In this document: positions 53,792-63,276 of the stretch, in pieces
Numbering within the stretch: the stretch's first letter is position 1
Layout: the number at the start of each line of letters is the position of its first letter
NCBI RefSeq assembly: GCF_024753205.1
Contig: NZ_JANUGZ010000001.1
Span: 434,001 to 498,000, forward strand
Source: Massilia aurea
GTDB taxonomy: Bacteria; Pseudomonadota; Gammaproteobacteria; Burkholderiales; Burkholderiaceae_D
Direction of reading: 5' to 3'
DNA: 64,000 bases
The notes under the pieces: generated by a model
Seen by the model: the letters and a program-made list of their open reading frames with translations, nothing else
Told to the model about the DNA's origin: nothing
Database searches by the model: none
Program-made: the position numbers and the translations under genes

Positions 53792-54817
53792 TCAGTCCGC
53801 AACCGGCTCGCCGAAGTCCGGCATGCCATCGGCGCGCCACGTGATCGGCTGCGCGCGCGTATGCCGGTTCGGGTCGCGCAGCGGCTCGCCGACGATGTCG
53901 CGGTAGTTGCGCGCATGGTAGACCAGGATGTCGGTCTTGCCGTCCGGGCTGGTGGTGAAGCTGTTGTGGCCGGGCCCATACTGGCCGTTCTTTTCGCTGC
54001 TGCGCAGCACCGGGACCTGCGACTTGGTCCAGGCCGCGGCATCGAGCAGGTTCGCGTCGTCGCGCGCGCTGACGAGGCCCAGCGCGTAGTTGGCGTCAGT
54101 GGCGCTGGCTGAATACGTCAGCAGCACGCGGCCATGTTTAACCAGCACCGCCGGCGCCTCGTTGACGTGGTGGCCGATCTGCTCCCAGGGCAGATCGGGC
54201 CGCGTGAGCAGCACTGCGGGCTGACGGATCGCCAGCGGTCCGTCCATCTGCGCCAGATAGATATTGGTGCCCTTGCTGCCGTCGGGCGCGCCCTGGGTCC
54301 AGGCCAGGTAGCGCTGGCCGCGGTGCGCGAAGGTGGTGGCGTCGAGGGCAAAACTTTCCCAGCCAGTCTTGAGCTGGCCGCGTTCGATCCACTCACCTTC
54401 CAGCGGATTGTCGGCGCTGTTTTCCAGCACATACAGGCGGATCTCCCACACCTTGTCGGCGCGGCCGGCGCTGAAGTACAGGTACCACTTGCCGTCGATG
54501 CGGTGCAGTTCCGGCGCCCAGATATGGGCGCCCATCTCGCCACTGGCGTGCTTGCGCCAGACGACGTTCGCCCCGGCCTTGCCCAGGTCATTCAGGCTGC
54601 GCGCGCGGCGCACCTCGATGCGGTCGTATTCGGGTACCGTGGCCGTGAAGTAGTACCAGCCATCCGGCTGCAACGTGACATGGGGATCGGCGCGCTGCTG
54701 CACCAGCGGATTGGCGATACGAGTCTCAACCCGAATCTCAGCCGGCTCGGTGGGCGCCACCTGGCAGCCGGCCAGCGCCAGCAGCATGCCTGGCACGGCA
54801 AGGTAAGCAATATGCAT
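53792..54817 (-). CDS. GH43 family glycosidase (probable alpha-L-arabinofuranosidase), lipoprotein
   Basis: A 341-aa five-bladed propeller enzyme. The signal MHIAYLAVPGMLLALAGC has a clear lipobox (LAGC). The catalytic set of GH43 is visible: Asp in VQQRADPHVTLQPDGWYYFTATV, Asp in ESFALDATTFAHRGQRYLAWTQG, and Glu in HHVNEAPAVLVKHG; AHIWAPELHRIDGKWYLYFSAG is also diagnostic. The linkage is likely alpha-L-arabinose in arabinan or arabinogalactan side chains. It lies 66 bp upstream of the GH35 gene on the same strand and downstream of the TonB receptor terminator. Confidence 0.88.
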   Translation of the reverse strand: MHIAYLAVPGMLLALAGCQVAPTEPAEIRVETRIANPLVQQRADPHVTLQPDGWYYFTATVPEYDRIEVRRARSLNDLGKAGANVVWRKHASGEMGAHIWAPELHRIDGKWYLYFSAGRADKVWEIRLYVLENSADNPLEGEWIERGQLKTGWESFALDATTFAHRGQRYLAWTQGAPDGSKGTNIYLAQMDGPLAIRQPAVLLTRPDLPWEQIGHHVNEAPAVLVKHGRVLLTYSASATDANYALGLVSARDDANLLDAAAWTKSQVPVLRSSEKNGQYGPGHNSFTTSPDGKTDILVYHARNYRDIVGEPLRDPNRHTRAQPITWRADGMPDFGEPVAD

Positions 54818-54833
54818 CGTGTCCTCTCAAACG

Positions 54834-54862
54834 AAAAAGCCAGTCACTCTGAGGTGACTGGC
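54834..54862 (-). terminator. Rho-independent terminator of the TonB receptor gene
   Basis: Minus-strand stem GCCAGTCAC, loop CTCAGA, stem GTGACTGGC, followed by five T. It separates the receptor from the downstream GH43-GH35 pair. Confidence 0.88.
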
Positions 54863-54882
54863 TGCAGACAGACGGGCAGGAA

Positions 54883-57800
54883 TCAGATCTTGACGCCCAG
54901 GGTCAGGAAGTAGCGGCGTCCCGACCAGGCCAGTTCGTTGATCCGGAACGGGTCGCCCGCGTCGGTGCGCTGCGATTCGTCGGTCAGGTTCTTGCCTTCC
55001 AGCGAGAGCGACACGCGGTCGTTGAAGCGGTACTGGATCTTCGCATCGAGGAAGCCGGTCTTTTCCTGGAACACCGGGTTGCCCGAGACATCGTTGCTAC
55101 CGGTGAAGAAGCGGTCACGCCAGGTATAGGCCAGGCGCGCATTGATCGGGCCCTGGTCGTACCACAGCGAGAGGTTGTACGCACTCTTGGACATGCCCGG
55201 GTAAGGCAGCACGGTGCCATCGAGGATATTCAGGCGCTCGGCACCCGCTGCATACTTGAAGTCCATGCGGGTGTAGTTCGCGTCCACGCCGAAGCCGCCC
55301 AGCCAGCCTGGCAGGAAGGTCAGCGCCGTGCGGCCCGCGAGCTCGATGCCCCTGGTGGTCGCGCCCTCGCCGTTGACGGCCTGGGTGACGTTGAAGCGCT
55401 GGCCATTTTTAAACAGGTCCACGTCACGGGTCAGCACGCGCTCGATCACGTAGCTCGAGATGTCCTTCTGGAACAGCGCCAGCGACAGCTGGCTGTCACG
55501 GGTCGGGTAGTACTCGAGACTGAAGTCGGTGTTGGTCGAACGGTACGGCTTCAGGTCTGGATTGCCGGCCGTGCAGGTGTCGACGCCTTCGCCGCCGAAC
55601 TGCGGATTACCGCTGTTCAAAACGCAGGTGGCGTTCGGCGCCAGCAGATCCATGCGCGGCCGCGCCATCGCCTTGGCCCAGCCGACACGCGCCAGGAACT
55701 TGTTATCGATGAACCAGAAGGCGCCATTGAAGCTCGGCAGCCAGTCGTGGTAGGTGTTATCGACCGTCGACACCGCATTGCTCACGACGACGTCGGTGAA
55801 GGTGGCCGAGCCGGGCGAGGTGGCGGTGCGCACGGCATAGCGCGACAGGCCCGACGAGCTGTTGTCGGTACGGGTGTAGCGCATGCCGAAGTTGCCGTCG
55901 ACCTCATAACCAAACAGCTGGGTCGCGTAATCCAGGCGCAGGTAGGTCGCGGCGATCTTTTCCTTCACGCCGAATGCCGGGATCTGCGCATACGTCTTGC
56001 CATCGCTGCCCGGCGCGTTGTACAGGTAGTCGTGGTTGAAGGCCGAGGTGTCGAAGAACGGCACCCCGTTCGCGTACACCGGCGACATCCAGTCCTTCGG
56101 CAGGCCCTTGACGTCGCCCAGACCGCCAAAGAAGGTGCCCGGCGAGCGGCCGCTGACGGCGCTGATCAGGTTCGCCATCTGCGCCGCATTCAGATAACTC
56201 GTGGCGTAGCCCGAATTGATGAACGACTGCGCGTCGTTCGGACGCTGCGCGCTGCCCCGATAGAGCGGATCGTAGATCGCGGTCTGGTTGACGTTCGCGC
56301 CGCGCACATTGATGTCGTCCGCCGTCGAGGCCAGGTTGGCGCCATTGCTGGCCAGGTAGCCGCCGCCGTTGTACTGCGTCGATTCGGCACGCCGTGCCTG
56401 CGCGCCGAAGTGCACCCTGGTGAAGAATGGCGTGGACAGGCGGTAGCGCAGGTCGATCTTGGCCTGGTCTTCGCTGTTCTTCGTTTCGCTCGGGCGGTAT
56501 TGCAGCTGCGCCTGGACGTAGGAAGCCGGATCATCCGGGCTGTAGCCGGCCGGGAAGGTAAAGCGCGGCAAGCCTTGCTCGTCCAGCGTCACTTTCAGGC
56601 CCGGCGCGTTCTGGGTCAGCGAGATGTTATTGCTGTCGCTGTCGTACAGCGACTTCGAGGTACCGAACAGGCCATCGATCTCCAGGCGGTCGCGCTTGAA
56701 GTTGAAGCCCGAGGTGGTATAGCGCGAATCGATATCGAGCTGGAAGTCGCGCGACGAGGTGCCGAACGCGCCCTGCCCGCCCTGGCCGGCGGCAAACAGG
56801 CAGTTGCCGACCGTGTAGGACGTGACATGGTGGTTCGTGATCACCATGTCCGATGGCGTCGTGGTCGGAGCATCGCAGCGGCCAACGGTCGACGGCACGC
56901 CGGTGGCGGGATTGTAGACCGGCGCCGCGCCGGTGTTGGCCAGGCGCGAGGCATTCGGGAAGTCGGTACCGAAGTTGCGGTCGTTCAGGCTCTGGCGCTG
57001 CGTATTGGCCTGGTAGCTGACCCACGCATTGAAGTCCTTGCTGAATTCGTACTGCGCAGTGACCTCGCCCGACGAGCGCTTGTGATCGCGCGTCCAGATG
57101 CCGTAGCGCGCGATGCCGGGCGAGTAGTCATACCACTGGCTGAGGCACGCAGTGCGCTGCGCGGTGGTGAGGCCGGCCGTCGAGCAGCTGGCCTGGTTGC
57201 CAATCGCCGCCAGCGCCGCGTCGCGGCTGACCACCGTTTTCTCCGGCGAGCGGTCCCAGTCCTGGATGAAGCGCCACGACGTATTGCGGGCGTAGTCGTT
57301 GCGCGTGTGGACCTTGTCGTAGACGAAGTTGGCCATCAGGCCCAGTTTGCCGTTCAGGTATTTGTCGGCCATGTACAGGTTGGCGCGCGGCTGGACGCCG
57401 CCGCGCGAGGTCGAGTGTTCGGCCGAAATGCTGGTGCCGATCGTCGGCTCCTTGAAGTCGAGCGGCTTGCGCGTCTTGATCGATACCGAGCCGCCCACGC
57501 CACCTTCGGTCATGTCGGCGGTGATGCCTTTGTAGACGTCGATCGAGCCAATCAGCTCCGAGGCCAGTTCGCGCAGTTCGGCGCCGCGGCCTGCGTTGCC
57601 ACCGGTACTGAGCACCGACATGCCGTTGATCTCGATGCGGTTCAGGTCCGGCTCGACGCCGCGGATCGACACTTGCGACCCTTCTCCGAAGTCGCGCGAG
57701 AGCTGCACACCGGTCACGCGCGACAGCGCTTCACCGACGTTCTTGTCCGGGAACTGGCCAATGTCTTCGGCCACGATCGAGTCAGAGACGGTGCTGGCGC

Positions 57801-58050
57801 GCAGCTTGCGGTCGATGGCCGAAGCCACCGAGCGGCGCGTGCCGGCGATATAGACTACGGCAGGTGCGGTCTGCGCGTCGCTGATCGTGGATGGCGCCGT
57901 ACTGGCCGCGGGCGCTGCTGCCGCCGCTGCGGCCTGCCCGGCTTCCTGTGCCAGCGCGCCGTGCGCAGCCAGGACGGCAATCACTGTGGCTACCGCTCGC
58001 GCGCAGCGGGTCGGGTGAAGCACTTGCGTGCGTGTCATTACATGATTCAT
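54883..58050 (-). CDS. TonB-dependent receptor for pectic oligosaccharides (probable)
   Basis: A 1055-aa outer-membrane receptor of the large Xanthomonas/Caulobacter-type TonB family that imports oligosaccharides. A signal peptide (ARAVATVIAVLAAHGALA) is followed by an Ala-rich linker and the plug: DIGQFPDKNVGEALSRVTGVQLSRDFGEGSQVSIRGVEPDLNRIEINGMSVLSTGGNAGRGAELRELASELIGSIDVYKGITADMTEGGVGGSVSIKTRKPLDF. The barrel ends with SLSLEGKNLTDES and RRYFLTLGVKI. ATG 58050 has GGAG 7 bp upstream. The surrounding RG-I genes suggest the substrate; this is inference. It is divergent from the uronate dehydrogenase gene. Confidence 0.9.
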   Translation of the reverse strand: MNHVMTRTQVLHPTRCARAVATVIAVLAAHGALAQEAGQAAAAAAAPAASTAPSTISDAQTAPAVVYIAGTRRSVASAIDRKLRASTVSDSIVAEDIGQFPDKNVGEALSRVTGVQLSRDFGEGSQVSIRGVEPDLNRIEINGMSVLSTGGNAGRGAELRELASELIGSIDVYKGITADMTEGGVGGSVSIKTRKPLDFKEPTIGTSISAEHSTSRGGVQPRANLYMADKYLNGKLGLMANFVYDKVHTRNDYARNTSWRFIQDWDRSPEKTVVSRDAALAAIGNQASCSTAGLTTAQRTACLSQWYDYSPGIARYGIWTRDHKRSSGEVTAQYEFSKDFNAWVSYQANTQRQSLNDRNFGTDFPNASRLANTGAAPVYNPATGVPSTVGRCDAPTTTPSDMVITNHHVTSYTVGNCLFAAGQGGQGAFGTSSRDFQLDIDSRYTTSGFNFKRDRLEIDGLFGTSKSLYDSDSNNISLTQNAPGLKVTLDEQGLPRFTFPAGYSPDDPASYVQAQLQYRPSETKNSEDQAKIDLRYRLSTPFFTRVHFGAQARRAESTQYNGGGYLASNGANLASTADDINVRGANVNQTAIYDPLYRGSAQRPNDAQSFINSGYATSYLNAAQMANLISAVSGRSPGTFFGGLGDVKGLPKDWMSPVYANGVPFFDTSAFNHDYLYNAPGSDGKTYAQIPAFGVKEKIAATYLRLDYATQLFGYEVDGNFGMRYTRTDNSSSGLSRYAVRTATSPGSATFTDVVVSNAVSTVDNTYHDWLPSFNGAFWFIDNKFLARVGWAKAMARPRMDLLAPNATCVLNSGNPQFGGEGVDTCTAGNPDLKPYRSTNTDFSLEYYPTRDSQLSLALFQKDISSYVIERVLTRDVDLFKNGQRFNVTQAVNGEGATTRGIELAGRTALTFLPGWLGGFGVDANYTRMDFKYAAGAERLNILDGTVLPYPGMSKSAYNLSLWYDQGPINARLAYTWRDRFFTGSNDVSGNPVFQEKTGFLDAKIQYRFNDRVSLSLEGKNLTDESQRTDAGDPFRINELAWSGRRYFLTLGVKI

Positions 58051-58268
58051 CAATCGTCTCCATGGGCTCTGTTATCGGTGTACTGCTCGGCCTTGAAAAC
58101 ATTCTATGTGTGGACCGTTGCGACATTCCATGAAGCCTAGAAAGAATCATGTACCTGAGCGATATGCGCGTGCGTGGGGTGGTTTCGCTCAACATCTTGA
58201 GCAATCGCCTGGGCCGCATTGACGCTCGCGCGAAATCGCCCGGTAATGGCGCTCCGACGTTCTTCCTG

Positions 58269-59090
58269 ATGACCCACACCATGAGCAAACCATTCCGACG
58301 CATCCTCCTCACCGGCGCAGGCGGCAACCTGGGCCGCCGCCTGCGCGAACGCCTGCACGCCTTTGCCGACATCGTGCGCCTGGCCGACGTGGCCGACATC
58401 GGCCCCGCTGGCCCCGGGGAAGAGGTCGTGCAATGCGACCTGGCCAACCGCGACCAGGTGCTGCAGATGTGCGACGGCGTGGACGCCGTCCTGCACTTCG
58501 GCGGTGTGTCGACCGAGGTCGAATTCGCACCGATCATGCAGGCCAATATCCTGGGACTGGTCAACCTGTATGAAGCGGTGCACAAGCTGGGCATCCGGCG
58601 CGTCGTATTCGCCAGCAGCAACCACACGATGGGCATGTACGAGACGAGCGAGCGTGTCGATGCCGGCATGCTGCCGCGCGCCGATGGGTATTACGGCCTG
58701 TCGAAGGTGTGGGGCGAGAATCTGTCGCGCTATTACTGGGACCGGTTCAAGGTGGAGACGGTGTGCATCCGCATCGGCTACTGCTTCCCGGAGCCGGTCA
58801 CGCACCGCCAGATGGTGACCTGGCTGAGCCTCGACGACCTGGTCGAACTGCTGCGCCGCGCGCTGGTAACGCCGCGCGTGGGCCACACGATCGCCTTCGG
58901 CGTGCCCGACAATCCCGGTAGCTGGTGGGACGACCGCGCCGCACGCCACCTGGCGTTCCAGGCGAAGGACAGCGCGGCCCAGTTCACCGTGGACGCGGGC
59001 CAGCCGTTTGCCTACCCGCCGCAGGACGACCTGAGTACCTTCCTGCAGGGCGGAATGTTCGTGACCACGGGCCCCAGGTATCCGGCTTGA
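58269..59090 (+). CDS. udh: Uronate dehydrogenase (NAD-dependent)
   Basis: A 273-aa short-chain/epimerase-fold enzyme that oxidises D-galacturonate or D-glucuronate to the aldarolactone. Motifs: nucleotide-binding RILLTGAGGNLGRRLRERL, DAVLHFGGVSTEVEFAPIMQANILGLVNLYEA, VVFASSNHTMGMY and active-site YYGLSKVWGENLSRYYWDRF (Y-x-x-x-K), then CIRIGYCFPEP. These match Udh of Pseudomonas and Agrobacterium (about 265-270 residues). An ATG four codons later (58281) is an alternative; upstream in-frame codons from 58149 have no family match. The later aldarate pathway genes are not in the window. Confidence 0.88.
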   Translation: MTHTMSKPFRRILLTGAGGNLGRRLRERLHAFADIVRLADVADIGPAGPGEEVVQCDLANRDQVLQMCDGVDAVLHFGGVSTEVEFAPIMQANILGLVNLYEAVHKLGIRRVVFASSNHTMGMYETSERVDAGMLPRADGYYGLSKVWGENLSRYYWDRFKVETVCIRIGYCFPEPVTHRQMVTWLSLDDLVELLRRALVTPRVGHTIAFGVPDNPGSWWDDRAARHLAFQAKDSAAQFTVDAGQPFAYPPQDDLSTFLQGGMFVTTGPRYPA

Positions 59091-59101
59091 TCATTGCGCT
59101 G

Positions 59102-59121
59102 TCAATCAATCACCAGATTGA
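59102..59121. promoter_or_regulatory. Candidate operator upstream of the sugar transporter
   Basis: TCAATC and GATTGA are perfect inverted arms across 8 bases. The CAATCAATCA word is shared with the 42411-42436 site in the rhaD-rhaR region. It lies 155 bp before the SSS transporter start. Confidence 0.35.
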
Positions 59122-59275
59122 GTAGTCCTGCCCGCAGCAGTAGCCGTGCCGCAGAGTACTATTCGTCTGCCGGCCTACCGACACAGTGCGCCGGGGGGCG
59201 AAGGCCGCGCGCCGCGTCAGGCACATAACAGCAGGCGGGACGCTCGTACCCGGCCGCACAGAGACAGCGAATTCA

Positions 59276-60946
59276 ATGACCCCATTTACCACCCTCGACA
59301 CCTTCGTCTTTCTGGTCTACTTCGTGGCCATCTCGGCCTACGGCATCTGGATCTACTGGCGCAAGAAGCGCACCACCGGCAAGGCCACGCACGACTTCTT
59401 TCTGGCGGAAGGATCGCTGACCTGGTGGGCCATCGGCGCTTCGCTGATCGCCTCGAACATCTCGGCCGAGCAATTCATCGGCATGAGCGGCTCCGGTTAC
59501 CGCATCGGCATGGCGATCGCCGTGTACGAGCTGATGGCGGCGCTGACGCTGGTGATCGTCGCCATCTTCTTCATGCCGGTCTACCTGAAGAACCGCATCT
59601 ACACGATGCCGCAGTTCCTCGAGCAGCGCTACGGCAAGGCGGTGGCCACGACGATGGCGATCTTCTGGCTCGGCCTGTACGTGGTGGTCAACCTGACCGC
59701 CATCCTGTATCTCGGCGCGCTGGCGATCAGCAGCATCGCGGGTCTGGACGTGATGGCCTGCATGCTGTTCCTGGCGGTGTTCGCCACCATCATTACCCTC
59801 GGCGGCATGAAGGTCATCGGCTACACCGACGTGATCCAGGTGCTGTGTCTCGTGATCGGCGGCCTGGTGACGACCTGGATCGCGCTCGACCTGGTGGCGG
59901 CGCTGGCCGGCGGCCAGGGCGCCATCCGCGGCATGAGCGAACTGTATCTGCGTGCGGGCGAGCACTTCGACATGATCCTCTCGCGCGACGATCCGCACTA
60001 CATGGACCTACCAGGCATGTCGACCATCATCGGCGGCATGCTGATCGTGAATCTGAACTACTGGGGCTGCAACCAGTACATCATCCAGCGCGCGCTCGGC
60101 GCCAACCTGCACACCGCCCGCAAGGGCCTGCTGTTCGCGGCGTTCCTGAAGCTCCTGATGCCGGTGATCGTCGTCCTGCCCGGCATCGCCGCGTATGCGC
60201 TCGACAAGTCGGGTACGCTGGGCGACGCGATGCGCGTGAATGGCGAACTCAATCCCGACCGCGCCTACCCGACCCTGCTCGCCCTGCTCCCGGCCGGCAT
60301 CAAGGGCCTGGCGTTCGCGGCCCTGACGGCGGCGGTGGTCGCCTCGCTGGCCGGCAAAGCCAACAGCATCGCCACGATCTTCACGCTCGACGTCTACAAC
60401 AAGCACTTCAACCGCGAAGCCAGCGAGCAGCGCATGGTGTGGATCGGCCGCGTGTCGGTGGTCGTCTCGATGGCGCTGGCGGTCATGCTGGCGCCGCTGA
60501 TGGGCATCGACAAGAAAGGCGGCTTCCAGTACATCCAGGAATACACGGGCTTCGTCTCGCCCGGCATCCTGGCCATGTTCCTGCTCGGCTTCTACTGGCG
60601 CAAGACCACCGCCGCGGCGGCGATGTTCGCCACCATCGGCGGCTTGGTGTTCTCGATCTTCCTGAAGTTCTTGCCGCTCGCGATGGACCTGGGCTTCCTG
60701 GCGCCGATCGGCTTCGCCGTCCGGAATAGCGCCGGCGTCTACGAAATCCCGTTCCTCGACCGGATGCTGATCGTGTTCATCATGGTCGTCATCGGCATGG
60801 TCGTGATGAGCACGATGGCCCGGCAGGACGGTTCGCTCAAGCGCATGCAGATCGACCGCACGCTGTTCCGGGTCGACGGCGGCTTCGCCCTGGGTTCGGC
60901 CGTGATTTGCGTGCTGCTGGTCGCCATTTACGGGCTGGGATGGTAG
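59276..60946 (+). CDS. Sodium:solute symporter (SSS), probable sugar transporter
   Basis: A 556-aa inner-membrane symporter with about 14 helices, of the SGLT branch. Typical motifs: [92 protein letters not shown] and [31 protein letters not shown]. The SGLT relationship and the galT-galK genes 34 bp downstream point to Na+/galactose uptake. ATG 59276 is chosen as the start of the first helix ([24 protein letters not shown]); an earlier in-frame ATG at 59186 precedes non-family sequence. Confidence 0.9.
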   Translation: MTPFTTLDTFVFLVYFVAISAYGIWIYWRKKRTTGKATHDFFLAEGSLTWWAIGASLIASNISAEQFIGMSGSGYRIGMAIAVYELMAALTLVIVAIFFMPVYLKNRIYTMPQFLEQRYGKAVATTMAIFWLGLYVVVNLTAILYLGALAISSIAGLDVMACMLFLAVFATIITLGGMKVIGYTDVIQVLCLVIGGLVTTWIALDLVAALAGGQGAIRGMSELYLRAGEHFDMILSRDDPHYMDLPGMSTIIGGMLIVNLNYWGCNQYIIQRALGANLHTARKGLLFAAFLKLLMPVIVVLPGIAAYALDKSGTLGDAMRVNGELNPDRAYPTLLALLPAGIKGLAFAALTAAVVASLAGKANSIATIFTLDVYNKHFNREASEQRMVWIGRVSVVVSMALAVMLAPLMGIDKKGGFQYIQEYTGFVSPGILAMFLLGFYWRKTTAAAAMFATIGGLVFSIFLKFLPLAMDLGFLAPIGFAVRNSAGVYEIPFLDRMLIVFIMVVIGMVVMSTMARQDGSLKRMQIDRTLFRVDGGFALGSAVICVLLVAIYGLGW

Positions 60947-60980
60947 TCTGCCGCCTATCCGAACCAGACAAGGCCCGATC

Positions 60981-62069
60981 ATGTTCAATCCTTCCGACCA
61001 TCCGCACCGCCGCTACGATCCGCTCGGCGGCGACTGGGTGCTGGTATCGCCCCACCGCGCCAAGCGCCCCTGGCAGGGGCAGCAGGAGGCCGTCGACCGC
61101 GCCGCGCGGCCGGCCCACGACCCCGGCTGCTACCTGTGCGCAGGGAACACGCGCGTCAACGGCGAGCGCAATCCCGACTACCAGGGCAGCTATGTCTTCG
61201 AGAATGACTTCGCCGCACTGACGCCCGACACGCCCGACGCGCCGCCTGCTGCCGACCCGCTGTTCCAGAGCATGAGCGCGCGCGGCACCAGCCGCGTGAT
61301 CTGCTTCTCGCCCGACCATTCGAAGTCACTGCCGCAGCTGGCGCTGCCGGCGCTGCGCGAAGTGATCGATACCTGGTGCGCGCAGTCGGCCGAGCTGGGC
61401 GAGCGCTACCGCTGGGTCCAGGTCTTCGAGAACAAGGGCGCGGCGATGGGGTGCTCCAATCCCCACCCGCACGGCCAGGTGTGGGCGACAAGCTTCCTGC
61501 CCGACCTGCCGGCGCGCGAAGACCGGCAGCAGCGCGCCTACAGGGCCGAGCATGGCCGCACGCTCCTGCTCGACGTCGTCGAGCGCGAAGCCCAAGCGCA
61601 GGAACGGATCGTGGTCGCCACCGAACACTGGCTGGCCATCGTGCCCTACTGGGCCGCGTGGCCGTTCGAGACCCTGCTGCTGCCCCGCTTTGCGGTGCGC
61701 CGCCTCGACGACCTGACGGCTGCCCAGCGCACCGACCTGGCGCTCGCGCTCAAGCGCCTGACCACGCGCTACGACAACCTGTTCCAGACCTCGTTCCCGT
61801 ACTCGATGGGCTGGCACGGCGCGCCGTATGGACAGGCTGACGAGGATGACCGGGGTGACCGGGGTGACAACGCTGACGGCTGGCAGCTGCACGCCCATTT
61901 CTATCCACCGCTGCTGCGTTCGGCCTCCGTGCGCAAGTTCATGGTGGGCTTCGAGATGCTGGCCGAAGCGCAGCGCGACCTGACGCCGGAGCAGGCAGCC
62001 GCCATGCTGCGCGCCGTGTCCGATGACGTGCACTATCTCGACGCCCTTGCGGCCGAACCCACCATTTGA
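60981..62069 (+). CDS. galT: Galactose-1-phosphate uridylyltransferase
   Basis: A 362-aa Leloir-pathway enzyme exchanging UMP between UDP-glucose and galactose-1-phosphate. [27 protein letters not shown] is the N-terminal signature, [17 protein letters not shown] includes a zinc-binding Cys, and the catalytic His triad lies in [43 protein letters not shown] completes the second half. A short acidic insert ([13 protein letters not shown]) is encoded by a TGACCGGGG tandem repeat near 61852 and is absent from most family members I recall. It starts 34 bp after the transporter stop and 7 bp separate it from galK. Confidence 0.95.
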   Translation: MFNPSDHPHRRYDPLGGDWVLVSPHRAKRPWQGQQEAVDRAARPAHDPGCYLCAGNTRVNGERNPDYQGSYVFENDFAALTPDTPDAPPAADPLFQSMSARGTSRVICFSPDHSKSLPQLALPALREVIDTWCAQSAELGERYRWVQVFENKGAAMGCSNPHPHGQVWATSFLPDLPAREDRQQRAYRAEHGRTLLLDVVEREAQAQERIVVATEHWLAIVPYWAAWPFETLLLPRFAVRRLDDLTAAQRTDLALALKRLTTRYDNLFQTSFPYSMGWHGAPYGQADEDDRGDRGDNADGWQLHAHFYPPLLRSASVRKFMVGFEMLAEAQRDLTPEQAAAMLRAVSDDVHYLDALAAEPTI

Positions 62070-62076
62070 AAATACG

Positions 62077-63276
62077 ATGAGCGATTTCCTGACGGCCCGC
62101 GCGGCCGATGTCTTCCTGGCCGCGTTTGGCCAGCCACCAACGATCGAGGTCCAGGCACCGGGCCGCGTCAATCTGATCGGCGAGCATACCGATTACAACG
62201 ACGGCCTGGTGCTGCCCTGCGCGATCGGCTACCGCACGGTGATCGTGGCGCGCGAGCGCGACGACCGCCTGCTGCGCGTGGTGGCGGCCGACTACGACGA
62301 CCCCGTGGACACGTATTCGCTGGACGCGCCGATCGAACGCCTGGCCGCGCCGATGTGGGCCAACTACGTGCGCGGCGTGGTGCGTGAACTGCTGGAACGC
62401 GAATCGGCGCACGGCGTTGCGCGCGGGATGGACCTCGTGATCGCGGGCGACGTCCCGCAGGGCGCCGGCCTGTCGTCGTCGGCCTCGCTGTCGGTGGCCG
62501 TGTGCACCCTGTTCGCCACCCAGCCGGCGTTTCAGGACCTGACGCCGATCGAAGGCGCGCTGCTCGCCCAGCGCGCCGAGAACGACTTCGTCGGCTGCAA
62601 ATGCGGCAATATGGACCAGATCAGCTCCGCCTGCGGCGTCGCGGACCATGCGTTGATGATCGACTGCCGTTCGCTCGACGTGCGGCCGGTGCCGATCCCT
62701 GAGGGGGCGGCGATCATGATCGTCGAGTCGCACATCACCCGCGGCCTGGTCGACAGCGCCTACAACACGCGCCGCGCGCAGTGCGAAGAAGCCGCGCGCT
62801 ACTTCGGCGTGCCGGCCCTGCGCGACGTCGACCTGGCCGCCCTGCAGGCGCTGGGCACCGGCCTCGATCCGGTCGTGCTGCAGCGCGCGCGCCATGTGGT
62901 GAGCGAGAACGCGCGCGTGGAAGCGGCAGCGCTGGCGCTCGCCGCCGGCGACCTGACGCGCATGGGCGTGCTGATGGCCGAGTCGCACGTCTCGATGCGC
63001 GACGACTTCGAAATCACCGTGCCTGCCATCGACCAGCTGGTCGAGATCATCAAGTCGGCGATCGGCGAGGCTGGCGGCGTGCGCATGACGGGCGGCGGCT
63101 TCGGCGGCTGTGTCGTGGCGCTGGTGCCGGAACGCCTGGTGGAGGCGGCCCGCCTGGCCGTGGCGCGCGACTACCGTGCGCCCAATGGCGAGCAGGCCAC
63201 CGTGCACGTGTGCCGCGCCGCTGCGGGCGCGGGCCGGCTCAAAGCGGCATCTACAGCGTCACCTGCTGTCCATTGA
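62077..63276 (+). CDS. galK: Galactokinase
   Basis: A 399-aa GHMP kinase that phosphorylates galactose at C1. The family opening is [24 protein letters not shown] (galactose-binding residues). The phosphate-binding [34 protein letters not shown] and the C-terminal [18 protein letters not shown] motifs are present. ATG 62077 starts [13 protein letters not shown]. The galT-galK order after an SSS carrier supports galactose use. The 3' end overlaps the convergent GH28 gene by 26 bp. Confidence 0.95.
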   Translation: MSDFLTARAADVFLAAFGQPPTIEVQAPGRVNLIGEHTDYNDGLVLPCAIGYRTVIVARERDDRLLRVVAADYDDPVDTYSLDAPIERLAAPMWANYVRGVVRELLERESAHGVARGMDLVIAGDVPQGAGLSSSASLSVAVCTLFATQPAFQDLTPIEGALLAQRAENDFVGCKCGNMDQISSACGVADHALMIDCRSLDVRPVPIPEGAAIMIVESHITRGLVDSAYNTRRAQCEEAARYFGVPALRDVDLAALQALGTGLDPVVLQRARHVVSENARVEAAALALAAGDLTRMGVLMAESHVSMRDDFEITVPAIDQLVEIIKSAIGEAGGVRMTGGGFGGCVVALVPERLVEAARLAVARDYRAPNGEQATVHVCRAAAGAGRLKAASTASPAVH

